Shown here: piece after piece, positions 55,696 through 64,000 of the stretch | How the letters are laid out: every line of letters starts with the position of its first letter | How positions within the stretch are numbered: position 1 is the first letter of the stretch | Origin: Palaemon carinicauda | Taxonomy: Eukaryota > Arthropoda > Malacostraca > Decapoda > Palaemonidae | Length of the DNA: 64,000 bases | Assembly (NCBI RefSeq): GCF_036898095.1 | Contig: NC_090751.1 | Coordinates: 83,085,018-83,149,017, forward strand | Direction of reading: 5' to 3' | Translations under genes and position numbers: made by a program | Notes under the pieces: generated by a model | Told to the model about the DNA's origin: nothing | Database searches by the model: none | The model's input: the letters and a program-made list of their open reading frames with translations, nothing else

Positions 55696-58081
55696 CTACA
55701 AACTGTCTATTGGGCATGCCTGCCGTTAGGTCTACTGTGCCAGTTCTAGGCAAGCCCTCAGCCAATTTGTGATTTTGAGCACTTAAAGATGCGTTGTACA
55801 AAGAAGTAGCAGCAGTATAGTGCGATCTCATCTCCAAATCTTTCACATCTCTGTTTAACTGGCTGTAAAGATACATCTTTCGGGCATACAAAAACAGCAA
55901 CACAACCGTAGCCGACACAAGGTTTCCTATGACAATGGCAGGGTCTCTGAAATGGATGGGAGCTTTTGTGGCAATAACTGTCCACACAACCCAAGCAATA
56001 GTAGTGAAGAGAGAAGCTAATAGAATCCACCTTGTTTCTCTTGAGTTTTCATCTGCATGCCAAGTCTCAAAGCAGAATAGAATAGTTGCAGCTATGAGAA
56101 CCATAACATATACAAGAGAAATCACAAGTTCTGCTTCAAACTGTTCGGTAGGAGTGCATCGCCACAGATTGCTTTGCAAATCAATACCAGGGGGGTATAG
56201 AATAAGCCAAGCTGCTCCAAGTACAACCTGTACTAGAACTAGTGCTAAAGCAACTAGCAGGAGTCCACAAGGTTTAGTAAAGTTATCAGAATCATCCCTG
56301 TTGCTTGTGTAAGTAATTACTCTCCAAGTATGAATTACTTTTACAAGCATGGCAGAAAATACAATAGCATACGCAACTCCCATGAGGAACCTTCGAACAC
56401 CACAGGTTCCAATGGTAGGTTGGAAAATGAAAGCAAAATTAGAAGCATATATCATTAAGCAACCAATAAGTATCATATATCCTAAAACAGATGTTCCCGT
56501 TGCTGTTGGGAAAGACATCATAAAATAGACCATTGTTACTAATATAAGTACAATGCCCAGAAGACTTAAGGAACTGGTAACTATACCATATACAGTGCCA
56601 AAATTGTGCTCAATTGGAAGAGGTTTAGGAAGGGCTTTAGCTGCATAAACTGCTGACTGGGATGAACAAACTTCAAGACAAACTCCTTCATCACAGTATG
56701 AATCAGGAGCAAATGTGCCGATCTTGAATTCTATACTTGGTTTCTCCAAACGAAGTTGGCTATTTTCCCACTTGCCAACATTAACATAACCATATTCTTT
56801 ACCGATTTTTCTGTAGTTCCATATATGATACCCATATGCCCCTTCCTGGTCAAAAGAATTAGGATCATTTGTGTTGTTCAGGGTTTCTTCACTTTGTCTT
56901 AGTATTTCTAAAAGTAATTCCGCTTGAACAATATTGCAGTCATCTATAGTTTCAGCTGCTACACAGTGTTTGGTGATGTAAGAATCTAATCCATGTGCTA
57001 CAGCATTAATACTTAAAATGGTATGAAACACATAAGGATCCTGGACAATGTCATCTGGGTGAGTTTTCTCAGTTCCAAGACATTCTTTGACATACTGTCT
57101 TTGAACTCTGTCGCTTGATGACAGCCTGCACTCATATTTATTTTGGAAATATTCTTCAAACCACTCATCAGGGAAAGGTCCATGATTTTCCAGAGACAAA
57201 TTAGCAACAAAATTTCTAAAGTCAGGAAGATCATAAGTTTCCATTGTAAAAGTCAATGCACCAGCAGAAATTCTGTCCAAACCCTTACTAATACCAGGTT
57301 TATTTCCCCAGGCGCTGCCAGCCAAGAAAGAGAATTTTTCTGCTTCACCCAATTTATCTGCAACTTGTAGTATGGTTCTGATGTTATCAGATGCATCCAT
57401 TAACAACACTATAACTTTGGGTTTCCAGGAGACTGAGAGGGTTTCAATGATTTCCTGGGCATATTCTTCAGATACACGTTTCGGAACACCAAGTGAGTCT
57501 CCAATGCATATATCTTCCTTTAAAGCAAAGGACCGGAATTTCTCCATCAAAAATTTACCATCCGAATCGTTGTCATAAATAACATTGATAAACATCCAAT
57601 TAAATGCCTTAATAATACTAAGAATCGTTCTTAGTTCTGCAGTTCTAGATGGTACGCTAGTAAGAATAGTTTCATCTTCCCTATCAGATAGCTTTTGGCT
57701 AGCAACTGGGGAGCTAAAATGAGGAATATTATTTGAAGAAAGAATATTTGAAACTGCTTCTGCTACTGCATCATCAAAAGTAATAGAAGCGACAATTCTG
57801 TTTGGAGTTAGAACGATGCTTTCATCACTTTCAAGGGCCTCCCCTGAGAAGAAGCTAAAGAATCTCTCTCTTGCTCGCTCAATTCTGTCGCAGTAATCAA
57901 ACATTATTGCCCCGAGCCCAACTCCAACAGTGTTGCTATTGATCTGGCTCAGTGCGTATGCTACAGCCGCAATATTCTGGAAAATCCCTTCGCTGAAGAA
58001 TTCACCACAAGTGAAGAAAGTTTGGCCCTGGTGATGATAAGGCACGAGGCCACTGATGCCAAATCTCTGCTCTGGGAACAT
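55696..58081 (-). CDS. class C (mGluR-like) G-protein-coupled receptor, main exon
   Basis: One exon of 795 codons. An acceptor TTTAAACAG ends at 58082 and a donor GTAAGT starts at 55695, so the ATG at 58081 may be internal and an upstream exon should supply the signal peptide. Residues 1-465 form a ligand-binding Venus-flytrap (ANF-receptor) domain (FSEGIFQNIAAVAYALSQIN, LRTILSIIKAFNWMFINVIY, AHGLDSY). A short linker has three close Cys (YCDEGVCLEVC). Residues 495-730 form seven helices of the 7tm_3 type (FGTVYGIVTSSLSLLGIVLI, VTSSL to LLFLYARKMYLY). The cysteine-rich NCD3G domain of true mGluRs (about nine Cys) is missing. It acts at the plasma membrane and the ligand is unknown. Best placed among orphan arthropod class C receptors; a GABA-B subunit is less likely because the lobes look mGluR-like. 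Confidence 0.88.
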
Positions 58082-59795
58082 CTGTTTAAAAAATGAGATC
58101 AGTCAAGCATAAGCAAATATACATCATTTGTCTTTATTAAATATAATTACTGTAAAGTAATGTAGTATAAAGCTATATACAGCATTAAAGTAAAAAATGT
58201 ACTGAATCAAATGCATTGGAAAACTTGAAATAAAATTAAAGCTGCTAGAGTAGCTGTAATTTGCAAAATATTCAAAGCATACTGTTGATCTTAAAAAGGT
58301 AATTTAACTATAATTTTCTTAGCTACTATTTCCAAGTGAAATTTCTAAACTATCATGGCTACTATTAATTAACAAAAAATGTACAACAATACTGAAAAAA
58401 ATATATCATCTATGAACAACAAAATACAGTATCTTAAAATATAAACTTACATGTTCTTAATGCAAAATGTAAACATCTAAAAACTGCAGTGAGCAGTCTA
58501 TAAGAATATTGGTAAACATTTATATATCTACATGTTATTATTAAAACACTTATCCAATATTCATTAGCTACATGCTTTTAAACTACTAATTCAATGGGAA
58601 GATAAATGAAAATGAGGTTTTTAGAATGAATACCCGTGATCTTCTATGTTTTAGAAGGAAGTCTCTAACAGAAAACAATGGAACTTTAATTGTCAAGTGA
58701 GGTGATCATAGTCGGGAAGCCTCTAGATTTACACCATTTGAAATAGGTTGATCCTCAACACTGATACACTAAGCTGCTGAAGCATTTCTTAGAAGCTATG
58801 AAGTACAATCACCTATGTTAAACAGACGGTAGAGAGGCTGTAAGCTGACCAACAAACCCAAGATAAGTTTGCACCAGCAGATGAAATGGGTGTAAAGCAG
58901 ATCTCTCCTATTCGGAAAGAATCAAGTTCCAAAGTTTCGGACACAACTCTTTCAAGAGGTCAAAGTGGGATTATAAGTACTAACCAATCATATAAGTACA
59001 AAGGAATGTGTAAATCTGGGAAGCAAGGTACAGTAGAGTAAATCATAACTAGAGCCATGACTTAGGTGAAGACTTGCAGGGCTGTGTTGAGTCCTAGGCT
59101 TAGGCCTCTTTACTGGAAAATCTTTCACAAGTGATCAACCTCGGTAACTTCTTCAATTATATATAGATATAAATGTAAAAAATTGGAATCCAAGAGTTTG
59201 AGGAAGATTATCCAATAGTTCTTGTCATCCTAAAGCCAAAATTTCAAATGTTCCCATGAAGTCACCCATCCAGTTATTGACCAAGCTCATCAATGATTGA
59301 CTTTGAAAAGCAGTGTTTTCCTCAGGCAAAGTCATTAACCTATTCATTAAATTCAGAGGTAAAATATGATGTTATTGATATCAAATTGCATTCTCTACAG
59401 AAAGAAAGTTAGTTCTGAGAAGCAGCTATTAAGTAGCTATGTAATGTATATTCTAGCAGAGGATAATATAAAGTTTACTGAATATATTTTTCTCAGTGTT
59501 TTCTTTCATCTCTATTTCTTATTAGTAGAACTATCCATAAATGTTGCCAATTTCTTGTCATGTAGGTACCTACAGCATTTGGAGCTCCAAAGGGGTCATC
59601 CGTTAAGTTACTGACTAAAACCAATGTTTTTAACTGGGGCTGATCAAGAGGGGAGTAGTTTTAACAATCTGGGATAGTCTAGGAATCACTAATGACAAAT
59701 AATCAATTGATAGGAATCTTTTTTTCCAATACTAGTCTTAAACAAAAAAAAATTAACAGAGGAAACTAACAATTTTAAGGATGCTAAATTATTTG
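58082..59795. other. 5' intron or upstream region of the receptor gene
   Basis: AT-rich DNA. The missing signal-peptide exon was not recognised here. An 82-codon + strand frame at 59366-59614 has no motif support. Confidence 0.5.
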
Positions 59796-59799
59796 TGGG

Positions 59800-60215
59800 A
59801 CAAAAGGATCAGTGCAAAAGGTTAAAGGAAAGTTCTATGAAATTGTAGCTATACCAGCAATGGTTTACAGGGCTGAGACTTGCCACAAAAAGAAAAAAGA
59901 GAAGTAGCTGAAATGAAGATGTTGAGGTGGATGTACAATCATAAGAAGACAGGATCAGAGATGATTTTTTTAGAGGAACAATCAAAGTGGTAAAGTATTG
60001 AAGAAGGTGTAGCAAAGAAAACTATAGTAGTTTCGTCATTCAATGCAAAGAGAAGAGGACCTACAGTGGACAGATGGAGAAAAGGAAGGCCAAAATTCAG
60101 ATAGAAAGATAATATAGTATGCAGGAAAAGCTCTCATACAGCGAGATACAAAGGATACAAAAAGGTGTAGAGAGCTGATAAGAAGCAGTGGCTAACACAA
60201 AGACGATGACCTTTT
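59800..60215 (+). mobile_element. decayed LINE reverse transcriptase 3' end
   Basis: Ordered remnants of an RT C-terminus lie on the + strand across frames: KGKFYEIVAIPAMVYRAETC, a MKMLRWM-like stretch near 59915, an RGTIKV-like stretch near 59975, FRHSMQRE (near 60030) and RPKFR (near 60090). Stops are frequent. It ends near 60215, just before DIRS-D. Confidence 0.55.
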
Positions 60216-61617
60216 TATCTGGGAAGGTCTTTTAAAACTACATTTCTGGGCTTGAACCTGTGCCGGCCAGTGAATAAGCTCCTATTAGCACTTATTCTTA
60301 GGTAATTTACTGCTAAATATACCAGAGAAAAAATGTAAAGGAGTGCTAGGTTAACTAGCTCGCTCACCTATTGGTGTCGGTATAGAATTGGGCGTATAAT
60401 CCAGAGGTCCCGCACTATTTAGATTCATCCACGACAAAGACCCCAATAGAGGAGAGCCGTTCAACCTCACTCGGCACCACCAACTCTGCATCCGCTCAGA
60501 ACCCAACTCCTTTTTAGCACGCCTGTGTGGTAACCCGCTTGTTTGTGCTCTCGTATTTTTTGCCTTATTTTTCGTGGATTATGGCTTCTACATCGGTTTC
60601 CCAGGAGACACCGTCTAAGTTAAGTACCAAGCTATGTTTGGCTGTGTTTTGAGCATTCTAGACCGTTTAATATTTAAATTATAGGAGTTTATTCTCTTCG
60701 ATCATCTCGGTCTTGCTCGATTCCGTTTACGGTTGGTACTCCTGTTTTGAGAGCTTTTAGTTTCACTCGCGGTGTTACTAAGTGTATTAATTTTATTATT
60801 AGTTTAAATTTTTATATGTTTTATTGTGGATATTCATTATTTAGCGTTTAGAACCCTTGTGGTTCATATTTAGGGCCGATATCAGATTACGTATCGTAGA
60901 TGGCTTGCCGACCTTCGTTACTGGGCGGCAATTTTTATTATTTAAGCCATCAGGATGTTGTCCTTTGGGATTTATTCATTATTTCGCATGCCTTGCCCTA
61001 ATTTTTTATGTGTATATTTATATATTTTTCAACGCTATTACTTTTACATGAATATTTGTACTTATTACTCCGTATGATCTGTTTTGGTAGTGTTTGGGGA
61101 TCGTCAGTTGGTAGCCCTGCTGCTCCGTATCACGTGATCCTCCCCCAAGCTCCCCCTCTCGCTAGGTTGGTGGCTAGGCTTCTCTCCCCCCTCCCCTAGG
61201 GGACCGTTGCCTTCCCTCCTTTTAGAGGGGGTAGTTCAGTGTTTATGGACTTTGTGCTCCGGGTGTCCCGGCGGTTTCGTCTCTGTCTAGACGGGTTGGC
61301 CACCGGTCAACAGAGTAGGATCCCGGTGCACCCTATTTTATATTCACCTATCACACTTTTATTATGTTATACGAAACCCTCCGGGTTCTGTTGGTGGTTC
61401 TTATCTACGGTTCCGCCCCCCTCTTAATTTATAACAGTTCCTATGATTATATATGACAGATCACTATCCCGGAGTTCCTATATGTATTAGTTTATGGATG
61501 TACTTTTACTTCCCGGTCCGGGGCTTAACCTCGCGCCGGGAAATCAGACACCATGTGTCTTAATTCTTTGTTGCATCCTTCTTTATGATCCCGGCTCGAC
61601 CGGAATGGATAGTTATA

Positions 61618-61764
61618 CTCTAGTCTCAAGTTAGACTTATGTTAGGCCCGGGTCCTTCGGACCCGCCCCTACTTAAGAGTATTACAGTTAAGCTCTAGTC
61701 TTAAGTTAGACTTATGTTTAGTCCCGGGTCCTCCGGACCCGCCCCTACTTAAGAGAATTACAGT
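61618..61764. repeat. two-unit tandem duplication in the DIRS-D leader
   Basis: A 75-base unit (CTCTAGTCTCAAGTTAGACT... CCTACTTAAGAG...TTACAGTT) occurs twice, at 61618 and 61693, with few differences. Each unit holds a palindrome CGGGTCC-TTC/TCC-GGACCCG. It lies just upstream of the acceptor at 61788-61789. Confidence 0.85.
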
Positions 61765-61789
61765 TTCTCATATACTATTCTTTTTATAG

Positions 61790-64000
61790 ATGGTGCATTG
61801 TCAGACGACGGCCTGTGCGGCTGTTCTTCACCAGCCTTGTGGCCATACTGTGTGTAGGTCTCACGCCCTCTGCGGAGTTCAGCTGGAAGACATTGTAGTC
61901 TGGCACCCAGATAATTGTATGGTCTGTTTTGACCTCATCACCACCCTTGGATCTGATTCGGTGAGTCCCGTTGGCTATGTTGTCTTTCTAATTAATTTAC
62001 CTTTATTTGGTATACATACACTATTTAGTAAGATTTCTATGGTCTTGAAGGACCTCCGGGAATCTTCCTTTTTGTAATTCCCACTATTATTTCAGGCATC
62101 CCCGGAGCAGAAGACTGCGGCTCGGGCCACACTGAAAGTGTGGGTTGGGGGATTTGCCAGAAACGTGAAATCGAAACAGCCTTACGTCCTTTCTGAAGAC
62201 TACTGTGGTATGATCTACCCTAATGCCAAGTCTTCAGCCGCTGTGGCTAGGCATGTTGCGGCACCCATCATTGCCGACATTGATGCCACTATTTCGGGAT
62301 TCATCGACCAGGAACAAGATCCGTTGGATGCTCCCGGAGATCTGGAAGACAATGTTGCCTCCTTGAATTTGGATGTGGAACCTATGTTGTTGGATGATCC
62401 GGATGCAGGTAGGGTGGTAAGTGAGGCAGGTGTTACCGGCGCTGAGATTCCTATCCTCAGCCCCGCTCTTTCTTCTTCATCTAATCTCTCTTCTTTCCAT
62501 GGTTTTTCTGGGGACCGCGATTCGTCTCACCGATCACACCCGGTTCCTCCCAAAGATAAGTCTTTATCTAGAACTTTGCCAAAAGCTCGTAAGCCCCGCA
62601 AGGCTTTCCATAGTTCCAAATTAAATACAAACCCGTCATCTAAGGCTTCCGGCTCCTCCTCTAAGTCTCACGACCCGGGAGTACAATCCGCCACTTCTGC
62701 TCCTAACCCGGGCCTTTCCGAATCAGCCATGCTTCGCATTGTGTCGGAGATGCAATCGAACATTGTGTCGGAAATGCAGGCCAAGATGGACACGATGTTC
62801 TCTAACATTGGTCAGAGACTTGGGGCATTAGAGCATGGTGCTCCGGAGCGAGTTCAAAGCTCTCTCATCCCGGATGCCTCTAAGCTTCCGCCGTTTACCA
62901 AGAATAACCCTTGGCGCATGGCTCTTCATTCCCCATTCTCAGACGGGATGTTAACGTTGGAAGGTCTTGGTACCCGTCCACTAGAGGATTTTGAATTCTT
63001 TCCTCCTGGTCTCGCATTTCCATTTCATGGTTATGCCAGGCTTACCGAGGAAGCTCTGGTTCGGCTGGATAAGGTCCCCAAAGAGACCGTCATTTTCCCA
63101 AAGGAACAAGCCCAATCTGTTTGGGCTAGGTTTCTGAATGATATAGGTTGCACCAATACCATGTTGACGCCTCATAAAAGTTCTTTCACAATGTTCTTAA
63201 TGGACAAGAATACCGTGACTCCATGCGTCAATAAGATTGCAGAGCTTGCTTTTCAATATGCTCTGGAGGAGAAGCCCTTGCCTCCCATCCGAGAGGTAGA
63301 TCCGATCTCCCTCCTTCTTCCTTCAGGTATTGAGTGTTGGGACAATGTCCATACCACCTTTACTTCTGGCAAGCTAACAGCGGACTGTGCGTCAGTAATG
63401 TTTAGTGAACGGCTTCCCCGTCTCCCGGAATCCCTTATTAAACAGGAGTATGATTCCCGCCTACGTGTTGGTCGAACTTTGAACTTGGCCACGTCTACGG
63501 AGTCGATAGCCTTAACTTATGATACTGAGAGTATCTTTAAGTCTCTCAATAAGGCTACTTTGCAGTCGTTATATTTTGACTTGTATGACTTTGCTCTTGC
63601 TAAACGTAGGTGCCGCAAACACGTCCTGGCTGAGGCGACTATTAGGCACGAGCCGAATAAACTTATCCGGTCCTCTTGTTGGGGTCCAAATCTTTTCCCT
63701 GAGGATCTTGTAGAGGAAGTCTTGGCAGAGGCTACTAGAGTTAATCAGAGCCTTAAAGCCCGTTGGGGTTTGACTCCTAAGCGGAAATATGATCCCGCAA
63801 GTTACCAAGCCCGGGGTAGGAAGAGGCTCCGCCCGTATACCTCCACTCAGTTCCGGCAACAGCAGAGTAGCTCGTCCGTTTTCCGGCAGCCTCTTCCTCC
63901 ATCTCCTGCTGTTCCTGCACAGCCTTCCACCTCTCAGGCTCCTTCCTCGGACGACTATGTCACCGTTCTGCTCCCTAAAAGCCAGCTTCCCGGTGCCTCC
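61790..64000 (+). CDS. DIRS-D gag-like ORF1, intact, two exons, open at the window end
   Basis: Exon 61790-61960 follows TTTTTATAG with ATG immediately after the acceptor. It encodes a Cys/His head (MVHCQTTAC, CGHTVCRSHALC, WHPDNCMVC), then donor TCG|GTGAGT. The 135-base intron 61961-62095 ends TATTATTTCAG. The second exon opens at 62096 (GCA) in phase 0 and was read codon by codon without a stop to 64000 (635 codons). It holds a helix-rich charged N-terminal part, a Ser/Pro linker, a MLRIVSEMQSNIVSEMQ coiled-coil-like stretch, a Gag helical block (AELAFQYALEEKPL, CWGPNLFPEDLVEEVL) and an Arg-rich tail (RGRKRLRPYTS). The Cys/His head matches DIRS-C in spacing. Reading through the intron gives a stop in-frame, so splicing is needed for full-length Gag. 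Confidence 0.82.

Larger units (their letters stand above)
60243..64000 (+). mobile_element. DIRS-D: DIRS-type element with an intact gag, cut by the window end
   Basis: The left end at about 60243 (TTTCTGGGCTTGAACC) resembles the DIRS-B and DIRS-C left ends (TTTTTTGGGCTCAGGCC, TTGGGCTCAAGCC). A leader with the same type of micro-ORF follows (60581), then gag exons. RT, recombinase and right end lie beyond the window. The gag C-terminus (SSCWGPNLFPEDLVEEVL) is homologous to that of DIRS-C (SIIWGKHLFPSTLVKEIV). No lesion was found in what is visible. Confidence 0.8.

Overview
This is a eukaryotic, repeat-dense, AT-rich nuclear window. It most likely comes from a decapod crustacean (shrimp or crab); this rests on recalled repeat content and gene style and was not searched. 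Spliceosomal exons, polyadenylation signals, long microsatellites, non-LTR elements, tRNA-derived SINEs and several DIRS-order (tyrosine-recombinase) retrotransposons are all readable. There are no prokaryotic operons, no CRISPR and no rRNA. Only two host genes can be supported.

Host genes. (1) Positions 1405-2950 (+) hold the last two exons of a chymotrypsin-fold serine protease homologue. Its GDSGGP active-site segment reads GNFAGA, so it is a pseudo-protease. A 48-bp minisatellite fills the intron and an AATAAA lies downstream. (2) Positions 58081 down to 52363 (-) hold a class C (metabotropic-glutamate-receptor-like) GPCR. One large exon encodes the Venus-flytrap domain and seven helices with almost no cysteine-rich linker. 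Two phase-compatible alternative C-terminal routes follow: a proline-rich terminal exon, or a Ser/acidic exon plus a tiny last exon ending in a PDZ-ligand-like S-R-I.

Mobile elements, left to right. A minus-strand RTE-like LINE 3' fragment (3890-4335) is followed by a 5'-truncated minus-strand endonuclease/RT LINE with a C-terminal C2H2 finger (4424-7275). A near full-length plus-strand RTE-like LINE (9602-12955) has a 9-bp target-site duplication. A nest of minus-strand CR1/L2-like LINE 3' ends spans 13480-17990. A metazoan repeat-associated protein of unknown function appears as a decayed C-terminal part (19755-20330, -) and as a decayed near-complete copy (38440-40400, +). Four DIRS-type elements, all on the + strand, dominate: DIRS-A (21925-28418), DIRS-B (29436-37226), DIRS-C (41060-49427) and DIRS-D (about 60243 to the window end). 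An older RT/RNase H remnant lies at about 50380-51800. A, B and C each show the DIRS-1 plan: inverted terminal repeats plus an internal complementary region that is the reverse complement of the right end joined to the left end.

Most notable points. DIRS-B's recombinase gene is interrupted at a TTAA by a 3167-bp piggyBac-like non-autonomous element. DIRS-C supplies the related uninterrupted sequence, and the insert carries a dimeric satellite of about 375 bp. DIRS-D carries a gag open for 635 codons to the window edge behind a 135-bp intron. The decayed protein at 38440-40400 has spaced acidic motifs reminiscent of PIN/FEN-type nucleases. The rest is intronic or intergenic DNA in which no gene could be supported.
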